A DNA stretch of 9,291 nt from JAYEIA01 sp964472505 (GTDB lineage Bacteria > Bacteroidota > Bacteroidia > Bacteroidales > JAADGE01). Below the pieces are notes generated by a model that had not been told where the DNA came from, ran no database searches, and saw only the letters and a list, made by a program, of their open reading frames with translations. Shown here piece after piece: positions 1 through 6,775 of the stretch. The position numbers and the translations under genes were made by a program. The stretch lies in the NCBI GenBank assembly GCA_964472505.1, contig CAYYQW010000111.1, positions 1 to 9,291 on the forward strand. The letters run 5' to 3'. The stretch's first letter is position 1; each line of letters opens with the position of its first letter.

Positions 1-201
1 GGCAAAATTGTCTTATATCTTATATCTAAATACTTATATCTAAAAACACGGGTGAGAAAAATTATGCTGCGAAACTTCAGATGATAATATATGATTAAAA
101 ACCTCTGTCCATATCCGGCAAATCAATCGGTAGGGCGTTTTTTACCGTTAAGCCAAATAACTGAACATGCCCGAAATTCGTTGTTTCCGTACTTGTAAGT
201 C
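1..201. other. Non-coding left edge, AT-rich with short reiterations
   Basis: No convincing gene is present. Bases 12-44 contain a short motif (TTATATCTAAA-like) reiterated about three times, giving a locally repetitive AT-rich patch. A 35-codon plus-strand reading frame (91-198) has no homology I recognise, no promoter and no leader signal, so it is not called. The stretch lies downstream of the minus-strand gene and beyond its terminator. Confidence 0.5.
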
Positions 202-241
202 AAAAAAATTGCAAAATCCGCCCGTTCTGTTTACGGGGGAT
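202..241 (-). terminator. Rho-independent terminator of the large secreted protein gene
   Basis: Read on the minus strand, bases 241-233 (ATCCCCCGT) pair with bases 225-216 (ACGGGCGGAT). This gives a 9-bp GC-rich stem with one bulged C and a 7-nt loop. It is followed at once by TTTTGCAATTTTTTT (216-202). The hairpin starts 18 bp after the stop codon at 259-261, the expected place for an intrinsic terminator. The T-tract is interrupted by GCAA, so efficiency is uncertain. Confidence 0.65.
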
Positions 242-258
242 CAGGAGTTCTGATACTG

Positions 259-3114
259 TTATTTTACAATCATAAAGCGTTTCGTGAATGTTTTATTCTG
301 TGAATCAATAATCAGAATATACATACCGTCAGCCCAATTGTTTACGGGTATTTGAATTTTGTTTCGGAAAATATGCGTTCTCACATCCATAATTTTTCCG
401 GCAGCATTTAGAATGCGTATGCGGCTGTCATAATTATGGGTTATCCCTTTTGTTTCTATATTCAAAAAATTGTGCGCCGGGTTGGGATAGACTGAAATAT
501 CCCATTTGTCGGTTTCTTCTGTGGAAACGGGCAGCAGATTGAACAGAATGCTGTAAACCCTTATCGTTTCATCATCTTCGGCAGTTACTTCAACCGTTGT
601 GGTGCGTTCTTCCTCACTGCCTTCCAAATTTTCGGCATTTTGAACAATCACTTGCGCAAATTTGTGATTGGGCGCACCGATTACAACAGGAATACTGCTT
701 TCGTGAGGCAAATCTACGCTGTAATTAATAACGGTGGGATGAAATCCTGCGACGGTTTCTCCGTTTACGGTCAAGTCTTTTAGAGTTGCGTCATCGCTTA
801 TCGGCAGTTTGTTGAATATGATTTTATAGCTTAATGTGGTAGTGCCGTTTTCGGCTGTAACCGTAACCGTGCTTGTGCGTTCTTCTTGTGTCCCTTCAAG
901 ATTGGCGGCATGCGATATTTGCACCTCAGCGTAGGGGTCATTGGCGGTAGCTGTCGTAATCGGCACCTGAGTCTCACTGAATGCAACATAATATGTGTAG
1001 GAATAGGTGTTTGATGCAAAGCCGTCAACGGTAAGGCCTTCTACGCTTAGATTACTTAAAGTTGCATCATCATTGGGCGGCAGCAGATTGAAGACAATTT
1101 CGTAGCTGAGTGTGGTGCTGCCGTCTTGGGCGGTAACATCCGTCGTGGCCGTGCGTTGTGCTTGAGTTCCGCTTAAATTCGTTGCTTGTGTTATCTGCAC
1201 CTTAGCTGCCGGATGGTTTGGGCTTGCTGTTACTGTAGGAATTGTATTTGTACTGTACGGAAGATCGTAATTGTAAGTGAGTGTCTCGGGCTCGAATCCC
1301 GGGACGGCTGTGCTGTTAACTTTAAGGCTGCTCAGCCCGGCATCGGTACTTATGACGTCAACGGGAGCAGTTAAGTATTCTGTGTCGTTGCCTTTGTTAT
1401 TATAGGCATAAAAGCTGAATACAACATCGGCAGGCGCTTGAAAATTATAATCTTCCATATACCATGAACTAATGCTGACATTGTCGGCTGAGGTCTCGCC
1501 TTCAAAGGTATAGGGGCCGTAAGTTCCCCAATTATTGCCTTCATTATCGGTGATTTCTATATATACGTTTTCGGCTACACCGTTGTAGGGTGCGTCAATA
1601 TCCAAAACCAAATCCCATTGTTCATAGTAGCCGTCATTATCCGCATCGCTGATATTGTCGGCATACGTTTCGTAAAATACGGGTGCTTCAAAATAACTGT
1701 CCACCGGCACATCTTTATTCATTTGATCGGAACCGTAGTCATTGTAAGCCGTAAAAGTGAATCGGACATTTTCGGGATTATTCAGTATATAACTGTTGTA
1801 TGAAAAATCGGTAATCACAAGATTATCGTCTCCCGTTTGGCCGGTGAAGTCGTAAGGGCCGAAAGTTCCGAAAAAATTGCCTTCATCGTCTTCAATATCA
1901 ATATACACGTCTTCAGCCGTAAGGTTGTAGAGTGCATCCACATCCATTTCAAAATCCCAGGCATCGTACCACCCGTCACCATCGAGGTCGGATTCATTCA
2001 CAATATACACATCGTAGAAAGTCGGATAGTCCCATAGTTTATCCACAGGAGTGTTCCTGCTTATTTGGTCGTCTCCGTAGGCATTATAAGCGTAGAAGGT
2101 AAAATTGACGTTTTCGGCATAGTTGAAATTATAGTAATCACTTCCGAAACCTTCAATAAACACATTGTCGGCGGAAGTATAGCCCGAGAAATCGTAAGGC
2201 CCGAAGGTACCCCATGAGTTGCCTTCATCGTCCCAAATTTCAATATATACATTATCGGCAATGTCGCCGTAATAGGAATCAATATCAATTTCAAAATCCC
2301 ACAATTCGTAATAGCCGTTATTGTCTTCGTCCAGAGTGTTTACGGCATAGATGGCTTCGAATACCGGCCAATCCGGCGGTAAATCTACCGCTACATCTAA
2401 AAAATACGAGTCACCACCGAGCGCGTTGTCGGCATAAAATGTAAAACTGACATCCGATTCGTTGGTAAAGCCCCAAAGTGCGGCATCAAAATCGGTAATT
2501 ACCACATTGTCGGCAGAGCTGTAGCCCGAAAAATCAAACGGTCCGTGCGACCATTCATTTCCGTAATTATCATAAATGCTAATCCATACATCGTAGGCTA
2601 CGGTTCCGAAGATGGGGTCAATGTCTATTTCAAAATCCCAAATATCCCAATAGCCGTCGCCGTCAATGTCCGAGCCGTTAGTAAGATATACCTCATAAAA
2701 TACCGGCGGATCATCTTTTGAATTGTTTTTATTGGCAGTAGTATCCGGGCGTTTGGGATTGTGGTGTCGTTTACTCCCGATTTTCATTTCCGAGCGGACA
2801 GGGTTTTGCTTTATTTCGTCGGCGGGTCGCTCTTTACCGGGTTTTTGGCTCACTGTAATTTTGCGCCGGTTGGAATCGGGGCGTTGGCTGTGTAGTAATT
2901 CACCGCCTTGGTACACTTTCAGTTCCGGAATGTCTGAATTTCGTGTGGGCGGGCGCTTTGATTTGTTATTTGTATCGGATAAGTTTAACTGCACAGCTTT
3001 TTTCACAATCGGTACATCCTGTTTCTGTGCAAAGGAACTCAGAGGCATTAAGAATAAAATTGCGAATAATGCCAATATAAAATGCCGGCGGTTTATAATA
3101 ATGGAGTATTTCAT
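259..3114 (-). CDS. Secreted modular repeat protein with T9SS type A sorting domain
   Basis: A 951-residue secreted, probably surface-attached protein. I choose ATG at 3114. A TTG start 12 codons upstream is possible, but from the ATG the protein opens with a classic signal peptide (MKYSIIINRRHF, then a hydrophobic core, cut after SSFA near residue 29). Residues about 30-135 form a basic, Pro/Asn/Lys/Arg-rich, probably disordered linker. Residues about 136-588 hold four tandem repeats of about 110 residues, each with a D-x-D-x-(D/N)-G loop followed by a WDFEIDID-like strand. Residues about 589-861 hold three cadherin-like beta-sandwich repeats (Pfam Cadherin-like family pattern, each opening D-A-x-L-x-x-L). 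Residues about 871-951 are a T9SS sorting domain (YPNP, GMYILII, basic end). No enzyme motif is visible. The role is inferred as adhesion or a structural surface protein. It stands alone, with a terminator just downstream. Confidence 0.9.
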   Translation of the reverse strand: MKYSIIINRRHFILALFAILFLMPLSSFAQKQDVPIVKKAVQLNLSDTNNKSKRPPTRNSDIPELKVYQGGELLHSQRPDSNRRKITVSQKPGKERPADEIKQNPVRSEMKIGSKRHHNPKRPDTTANKNNSKDDPPVFYEVYLTNGSDIDGDGYWDIWDFEIDIDPIFGTVAYDVWISIYDNYGNEWSHGPFDFSGYSSADNVVITDFDAALWGFTNESDVSFTFYADNALGGDSYFLDVAVDLPPDWPVFEAIYAVNTLDEDNNGYYELWDFEIDIDSYYGDIADNVYIEIWDDEGNSWGTFGPYDFSGYTSADNVFIEGFGSDYYNFNYAENVNFTFYAYNAYGDDQISRNTPVDKLWDYPTFYDVYIVNESDLDGDGWYDAWDFEMDVDALYNLTAEDVYIDIEDDEGNFFGTFGPYDFTGQTGDDNLVITDFSYNSYILNNPENVRFTFTAYNDYGSDQMNKDVPVDSYFEAPVFYETYADNISDADNDGYYEQWDLVLDIDAPYNGVAENVYIEITDNEGNNWGTYGPYTFEGETSADNVSISSWYMEDYNFQAPADVVFSFYAYNNKGNDTEYLTAPVDVISTDAGLSSLKVNSTAVPGFEPETLTYNYDLPYSTNTIPTVTASPNHPAAKVQITQATNLSGTQAQRTATTDVTAQDGSTTLSYEIVFNLLPPNDDATLSNLSVEGLTVDGFASNTYSYTYYVAFSETQVPITTATANDPYAEVQISHAANLEGTQEERTSTVTVTAENGTTTLSYKIIFNKLPISDDATLKDLTVNGETVAGFHPTVINYSVDLPHESSIPVVIGAPNHKFAQVIVQNAENLEGSEEERTTTVEVTAEDDETIRVYSILFNLLPVSTEETDKWDISVYPNPAHNFLNIETKGITHNYDSRIRILNAAGKIMDVRTHIFRNKIQIPVNNWADGMYILIIDSQNKTFTKRFMIVK
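538..1350 (-). repeat. Three tandem cadherin-like beta-sandwich repeats
   Basis: The units run at about 1350-1081, 1074-811 and 798-538. Each starts D-(A/D)-(A)-x-L-x-x-L-x-V, has a G-F-x-x-x-x-x-x-Y core and an A-x-V-x-I-x-x-A-x-N-L-x-G segment, then TTxVTAxDG and a closing Y-x-I-x-F-N strand. This fits the bacterial cadherin-like beta-sandwich family, common as stalk modules in secreted proteins. They probably space the Asp-rich repeats from the T9SS-attached C-terminus. Confidence 0.8.
1351..2709 (-). repeat. Four tandem Asp-rich domain repeats inside the secreted protein
   Basis: The four units lie at about 2709-2377, 2367-2029, 2025-1687 and 1683-1351. Each begins P-x-F-x-x-x-Y, then a calcium-loop-like motif (DIDGDGYWD, DEDNNGYYE, DLDGDGWYD, DADNDGYYE), then W-D-(F/L). 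After this come a (D/E)xVxI-x-I-x-D-x-x-G-N block, a G-P-(Y/F)-x-F-x-G segment, A/D-D-N, and a closing FxFxAxN strand. Units 2 to 4 are closest to one another, and unit 1 diverges most. I do not recognise a named family. The DxDxDG loops suggest calcium binding (EF-hand-like or thrombospondin type 3-like), which is inference. Confidence 0.8.
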
Positions 3115-3610
3115 GCTTGTACATCTTATGATTTTACTATGTATAAACAAAATATTTGCCGGAAGTTGAAAGTCGGGGAAGAGAACCGAAAAATAAGTAC
3201 TGTGCGGGTTTTGATAAGGGGTCGGAATTCAGAGGCCGGATTTTAGACACCGGACGATTCCGCAAGTCCGCAATTTATTAAATCAACAATTAAAGCGGTA
3301 CCCTAAGCTTGCATAACTCATGTAAAAGGTTGATAATCAAAGATAAAGTGCTGTCTGTAAGGGCTTTAAATGCCGGTTTTCAAATTCTCGCTCAATAGCA
3401 GCACACTTGCCCAAAATTTCTTAGAACGCAAAAAAACGCTCTTTTTTCGCATTTCGCTTCAAAAATGCCCCGTTTCACAGCCCCGGCAAGCCACAAAACG
3501 GCTGTTTTTGGGGTGTTTTTGACTTTTTTGCAGATAATTAGGCCTTTTCCGGTAATTATACCGGAAGGCTTAGGGAGGATTGAAAGCTGAGACCTATCAA
3601 TTTGAGTTTA
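3115..3610. other. Intergenic region between divergent genes, no gene found
   Basis: About 500 bp without a supportable reading frame. It must hold the promoter of the minus-strand secreted protein. A TATCTTTG match to the Bacteroidota -7 consensus exists on the minus strand at 3345-3338, but without a partner -33 element and over 200 bp from the start codon. Around 3427-3450 there is an A-run/T-run pair (AAAAAAACGCTCTTTTTT), and at 3538-3573 a strong hairpin listed separately. Base composition falls toward AT-rich from about 3580 rightward. Confidence 0.5.
3538..3573. repeat. Strong isolated hairpin without T-tract
   Basis: CCGGTA (3549-3554) pairs with TACCGG (3559-3564) around an ATTA loop. 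The stem extends through TT/AA and, after a 2-nt bulge, through GCC (3542-3544)/GGC (3567-3569), with weak pairs beyond. No T-run follows on either strand, so it is not a standard terminator. It lies about 40 bp left of repeat copy A and may be an element boundary or a protein-binding site. Confidence 0.55.
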
Positions 3611-3789
3611 TACAATAATCTTGCAGAAGCCAAAAACTCTTTATAGTTTTATAGCTTGACAGCAAGCATTTTTATTATATTGAAAACAACTGCCGTGAAA
3701 GAAACTGTTTTCATAAAAATGAAAGTTACATACTGCTTTTTAAAGCTTTTTGAAATAGCCGGCATACAGTAGGACATGCATAAAGCATT
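3611..3789 (+). repeat. Interspersed repeat, copy A (left flank of AlbA_2 gene)
   Basis: This matches 5955-6128 in the same orientation. The first 49 bp (3611-3659 versus 5955-6003) are identical. A further stretch around 3681-3704 is identical over 24 bp, and the rest to about 3768 is roughly 80% identical by eye, with small indels. From 3769 to 3789 similarity is weak. The left edge is abrupt, with unrelated sequence before 3611 and before 5955. The internal indels are not multiples of three, so it is not a conserved coding sequence. Confidence 0.9.
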
Positions 3790-3886
3790 ACATTTATACT
3801 ACTAACATAGACAGTATTAAGTTTAAAGAACAACAGAACAACAGGTAAATTTCACACTATTGAATTTTATATAAAACCAATGTATT

Positions 3887-5434
3887 ATGTTTACAGAGCA
3901 AGAATTAATTGATAAATTAAATTATTTTAGAAATTTACCTTCTGAAAATGAATGGTTTGAATTTAAAGATGCTAATGATAACTTCAAAACAGATAAAATA
4001 GGAAAGTATTTTTCTGCACTTAGCAATGAAGCTAATATTTTGGAAAAAGATTTTGCGTGGCTGATTTTTGGAGTTCACGATAAAACGCATAAGATAATAG
4101 GAACAGATTATAGAGTTAAAACAGAACGTTTACATGGACTAAAAAAGCAAATTGCTGATAATATAACAGACCGAATTTCATTTGCAAATATTCACGTAAT
4201 AACTGTTGAAGGGAACAGAGTTATTATGTTCCAAATTCCGCCGGCACCAAGGGGAACACCCATCGCATGGAAAGGACATTGGTTTGGGCGAGAACATGAA
4301 AGCCTTGTGTCACTAAGTCAATATAAATTAGATAAAATCCGGAATCAAAGAAAATTTGATTGGTCAGGACAAATTGTTGATAAAGCGACTATTGAAGATT
4401 TAGATGCCAAAGCCATTGAATATGCAACCAAAAAGTTTAAAGAAGGCAGTGAACGTAGCGATTTTTACGATGAAATAGATAGTTGGGATACGACTACTTT
4501 TTTAAATAAAGCTAAATTGACGATAAACGGAAAAATCACGAACACAGCTCTTTTACTTCTTGGCAAATCGGAGGCAAAGCATTATTTATTTCCAAATGCC
4601 AGAATTACTTATGTTTATATAAATGAAAATGGAGACAAAGCAGATTATGAACATTTTGATCCCCCTTTTATTCTTAAACGAGATAATTTGTTAAAGCGTT
4701 TAAAACAACGTAACAGCAAATTTAAAATACTTCCAAGTGAAGAAACACTTAACCCAATAGAAATATTCAGATATGACAATTGGGTGATTTTAGAGGCTTT
4801 AAACAATTGTATTGCTCATCAGGATTACTCAAAACAAGAAAAAATAATAGTAACTGAAACTGCAAATTATGAATTGACATTCAAAAGCACAGGAAGATTC
4901 TACTATGGTGCAATTGAAGATTATATCTTTTTGAAAGATTTTACACCAAATGATTACCGTAATCCTTTTCTTGCGGAGGCTATGGAGAGTGTTGGTATGA
5001 TTGACACAGTTGGTAGTGGGATAAGGCGTATTTTCATTAAACAAAAAGAGCGATACCTGCCTTTACCTGAGTATGTATTAGGTAACTACGTTGAAATTAC
5101 GATCTTTTCTGATAATGTGCGAAATTCTTATACAGAAAAAATTTTCTCAGACAAAAACATTGATATAGGTATTGTGTTTCTTTTAGACAAAAGACAAAAA
5201 GGCTATCCTATTGATGATAACGATTATAAATATGCAATAATCTCATTTTTAAAACAAAAAAGAAGAGCCGGTCGAACAGATATTGATGATTTATTGTTAA
5301 ATGAAATAGACGATGAGCTTGATATTGAACAAAAAAGAACAAAAATACGGAACCTTTTATACAGTTTGTCATCAGACGGAAAAATTAAAAATATTTCAAC
5401 ATCAACAAAAAAGCCGATATGGACGCTTGCATAA
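3887..5434 (+). CDS. AlbA_2 (Schlafen-type) domain protein with RecG-like ATPase-fold region
   Basis: A 515-residue cytoplasmic protein. Residues about 18-150 match the AlbA_2/Schlafen-type domain: an E-x-x-x-F-K motif (NEWFEFK, 21-27), AL-x-N-E-A-N near 44-50, and WLIFGVHDKTHKIIGT (58-73). Residues about 295-405 match the C-terminal GHKL-like ATPase-fold part of RecG-like regulators, with an N-box-like segment (EALNNCIAHQDY, 303-314) and DTVGSGIRR (373-381). Residues about 440-515 are basic and helical, probably a winged helix. Related proteins are usually called DNA- or RNA-binding regulators, and some occur near defence genes; the substrate here is unknown. No signal peptide is seen. The ATG has no Shine-Dalgarno sequence but an A/T-rich leader. 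The gene stands alone between copies of a 175-bp repeat and is followed by a 47-bp tandem array. It is clearly more AT-rich than the left-hand gene, which suggests acquisition. Confidence 0.85.
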   Translation: MFTEQELIDKLNYFRNLPSENEWFEFKDANDNFKTDKIGKYFSALSNEANILEKDFAWLIFGVHDKTHKIIGTDYRVKTERLHGLKKQIADNITDRISFANIHVITVEGNRVIMFQIPPAPRGTPIAWKGHWFGREHESLVSLSQYKLDKIRNQRKFDWSGQIVDKATIEDLDAKAIEYATKKFKEGSERSDFYDEIDSWDTTTFLNKAKLTINGKITNTALLLLGKSEAKHYLFPNARITYVYINENGDKADYEHFDPPFILKRDNLLKRLKQRNSKFKILPSEETLNPIEIFRYDNWVILEALNNCIAHQDYSKQEKIIVTETANYELTFKSTGRFYYGAIEDYIFLKDFTPNDYRNPFLAEAMESVGMIDTVGSGIRRIFIKQKERYLPLPEYVLGNYVEITIFSDNVRNSYTEKIFSDKNIDIGIVFLLDKRQKGYPIDDNDYKYAIISFLKQKRRAGRTDIDDLLLNEIDDELDIEQKRTKIRNLLYSLSSDGKIKNISTSTKKPIWTLA

Positions 5435-5458
5435 TTTACAAAGAAATTTGTTAATATG

Positions 5459-5750
5459 AAACAGAAAAACATCAAGGAAGACGGTAGATCAAGATAAAGA
5501 AGACAGAAGGAGTAGTGATCAAGATAGACGGGAGATCAAGATAAAAAAGATAGAAAGAGTAATGAGCAAGTTAGACAGGAGATCAAGATAAAGAAAACAG
5601 AAAGAGTAATGAGCAAGTTAGACAGGAGATCAAGATAAAGAAGACAGAAAGAGTAATGAGCAAGGAAGACAGAAGATTAAGATAAAGAAGATAGAAAAAG
5701 CAATGATAAAGATAGACGGTAGATCGAGATAAAGAAAATAAGACGATAAC
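5459..5750 (+). repeat. Purine-rich 47-bp tandem repeat array
   Basis: Five full 47-bp units start at 5486, 5533, 5580, 5627 and 5674. A partial unit precedes them (about 5459-5485) and a decaying unit follows (5721-5750). Each unit begins AGATCAAGATAAAGAAGACA or a close variant, continues roughly AGAGTAATGAGCAAG, and ends in a GACAGG- or GACGGT-like segment. Units 2 to 4 are nearly identical and the outer ones diverge. A nested half-period (GATCAAGATA) is visible in unit 1. The plus strand is almost pyrimidine-free. The unit length is not a multiple of three, and no spacers exist, so this is neither coding nor CRISPR. It starts 25 bp after the AlbA_2 gene stop. Confidence 0.93.
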
Positions 5751-5752
5751 AT

Positions 5753-5793
5753 TGCACTTAATGCTTGGCGTCCGTCATAAGTGCATTTTCTTT
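5753..5793 (+). terminator. Possible terminator after AlbA_2 gene and tandem array
   Basis: TGCACTTA (5753-5760) and TAAGTGCA (5778-5785) form a perfect 8-bp stem with a 17-nt loop, followed by TTTTCTTT. This would end transcription from the AlbA_2 gene and would place the whole 47-bp array in its 3' untranslated region. The loop is long and the stem is only moderately GC-rich, so the call is tentative. Confidence 0.45.
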
Positions 5794-5832
5794 ATGTGCA
5801 ACTAAAATTAACAAAATCGTATTTAATTTCTA

Positions 5833-6003
5833 ATGAGTAAAGGCGGATACATAGGATACACGTATCAAAAACATGTAACAGAATTTTATATTTGCCCCTT
5901 ACGATTCGTGAAACAAAGCGCCTGTAAGCTCACACTGCTTAGCGGGGTTTTCTGTACAATAATCTTGCAGAAGCCAAAAACTCTTTATAGTTTTATAGCT
6001 TGA
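5833..6003 (+). CDS. Doubtful 56-codon reading frame, possibly a gene remnant
   Basis: An ATG frame encodes 56 residues beginning MSKGGYIGYTYQK and ending inside the 49-bp identical part of repeat copy B at TGA (6001-6003). The opening MSKGGYI loosely recalls the first residues of some Bacteroidota GIY-YIG nuclease genes, but the rest does not follow that family. The second half is simply translated repeat sequence. It could be a decayed gene start fused to the repeat, or chance. No promoter is visible. Confidence 0.15.
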   Translation: MSKGGYIGYTYQKHVTEFYICPLRFVKQSACKLTLLSGVFCTIILQKPKTLYSFIA

Positions 6004-6128
6004 TAAGCCAATGCTTTTATTATGATGAAAACAACTGCCGTGAAAGAAACGGTTTTTAGAAAATGAAAGTTATTGCTTTTTAGAGCTTTTGGAATAGCCG
6101 GCATACATTGTGCAATGCCCAATGCGTT
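5955..6128 (+). repeat. Interspersed repeat, copy B (right flank of AlbA_2 gene and array)
   Basis: Direct-orientation partner of 3611-3789, offset by 2344 bp. Similarity is perfect over the first 49 bp and strong to about 6107 (shared AATAGCCGGCATACA), then fades. The minus-strand 62-codon frame over this copy is not preserved in copy A because of single-base indels, which argues that both copies are non-coding. I do not recognise terminal inverted repeats or target duplications at its edges. Confidence 0.9.
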
Positions 6129-6296
6129 CCGCAGCAAAACAGACAAACAAGTAAAAGTATGATTTGTAATCAATTACAGCTTGTGGGTGCAGAAATACAA
6201 TAGCAGCTTTATGCAATACGGGTTGCACAAGTAGAAATGTTAGTGCTTAATGAAAAATTATATGAAAATAAGATACCCTCCCCTGAAAAACTCTAT
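6129..6296. other. Spacer before protease operon with loose dyad symmetry
   Basis: No gene is seen. TTGTGCAA (6108-6115, at the end of repeat B) and TTGCACAA (6223-6230) form a perfect 8-bp inverted pair enclosing a weakly symmetric 107-nt interior, and GTTAGTGC follows at 6239-6246. The layout recalls the inverted repeat at 9038-9171, but the arms are much weaker. Confidence 0.35.
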
Positions 6297-6304
6297 TAAA
6301 TTTG
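6297..6304 (+). promoter_or_regulatory. Bacteroidota -7 promoter element of the lipoprotein-protease operon
   Basis: TAAATTTG is an exact match to the Bacteroidota sigma-ABfr -7 consensus TAnnTTTG. Transcription would start near 6311, giving a leader of about 20 nt before the ATG at 6333, a plausible distance. No clear TTTG/TTG element is seen about 20 bp upstream, so the promoter may be weak or need an activator. Confidence 0.5.
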
Positions 6305-6332
6305 ATGTACAAATTTTAAAAAATAAAACAAT

Positions 6333-6773
6333 ATGAAACTAATTTCAGTAATTACAATTTCAATCCTTTTGATAAGTTGTTCGTCAATGAAACCCAAAAA
6401 AAAGGACAAAACTGTTGCTAAATCAAATCAAACAGAATATAAATTTAATATGTCTTTGCATACAAAATTATTTCTACAAGATTTTAAAAATGAGCTTGCA
6501 GGAAATGAAATCTCAGAATTTGAACCTTCGTCAGAGTTGAAAACAAAATACAACATAACCGAAAGTGACGGAGAATTTGAAATTAGCGGATTTATCAAAA
6601 CGAACAGCCAATATAATGAAGCAGATTTAGTCAATTTAGAAATTAAAACCAATTCATCGGTTGGAGATATTACAACCGTTGTTATTCCGTTGAAGTCTCT
6701 TTACAAATTTTTAGAACTTGACGGTATTAAATATTTTGAAATAAATAAAAAAGTTGAACTTAAAAATAAATAA
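6333..6773 (+). CDS. Small lipoprotein homologous to a subtilase propeptide
   Basis: A 146-residue predicted lipoprotein. The N-terminus is a short lipoprotein signal peptide with lipobox ILLISC and lipidated Cys16. It is followed by a Lys-rich tether (residues 20-35) and one compact domain (about 40-146). That domain aligns by eye with residues about 42-137 of the protease encoded next: shared FIKT, a V-G-(D/N)-I-x-T-x-x-I-P block, then L-x-x-x-L-x-x-(D/E)-G-(I/L)-(K/E)-Y-x-E-I-x-x-K-V at the end. It stops where the protease propeptide stops and has no catalytic domain. The stop codon is 2 bp before the protease ATG, so the two are co-transcribed and probably translationally coupled. Stand-alone propeptide-like proteins can inhibit proteases or assist their folding in trans, and that role is inferred here. 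No Shine-Dalgarno sequence is seen. Confidence 0.85.
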   Translation: MKLISVITISILLISCSSMKPKKKDKTVAKSNQTEYKFNMSLHTKLFLQDFKNELAGNEISEFEPSSELKTKYNITESDGEFEISGFIKTNSQYNEADLVNLEIKTNSSVGDITTVVIPLKSLYKFLELDGIKYFEINKKVELKNK

Positions 6774-6775
6774 AA

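Noticed and set aside
91..198. 35-codon plus-strand frame
   Set aside because: It is short, with no recognisable similarity, no promoter or conserved leader, and lies in a downstream non-coding region.
3115..3150. TTG start 12 codons upstream for the secreted protein
   Set aside because: The ATG at 3114 gives a standard signal peptide; the extra residues add a charged extension before it and need a rare start codon.
2723..3169. Plus-strand 148-codon frame opposite the start of the secreted protein gene
   Set aside because: It is antisense to a well-supported gene with signal peptide and domains, has a Cys/Trp/Arg-rich random composition, and no recognisable domain.
3338..3345. Minus-strand TATCTTTG as promoter of the secreted protein gene
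   Set aside because: It matches the -7 consensus, but there is no -33 partner at the right distance and the leader would exceed 200 nt. Such 8-mers occur by chance.
5459..5750. CRISPR array
   Set aside because: The units are contiguous 47-bp tandem repeats with no unique spacers between them, and there are no cas genes in the window.
5745..5801. attC-like site after the AlbA_2 gene (TAAC at 5747)
   Set aside because: No GTTA partner box follows at a suitable distance. The stem TGCACTTA/TAAGTGCA with a T-rich tail is better explained as a terminator.
5985..6173. Minus-strand 62-codon frame over repeat copy B
   Set aside because: Copy A can be translated similarly only in short patches (shared TVSFTAVVF). 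Single-base indels shift the frame between copies, so selection on a protein is not supported.
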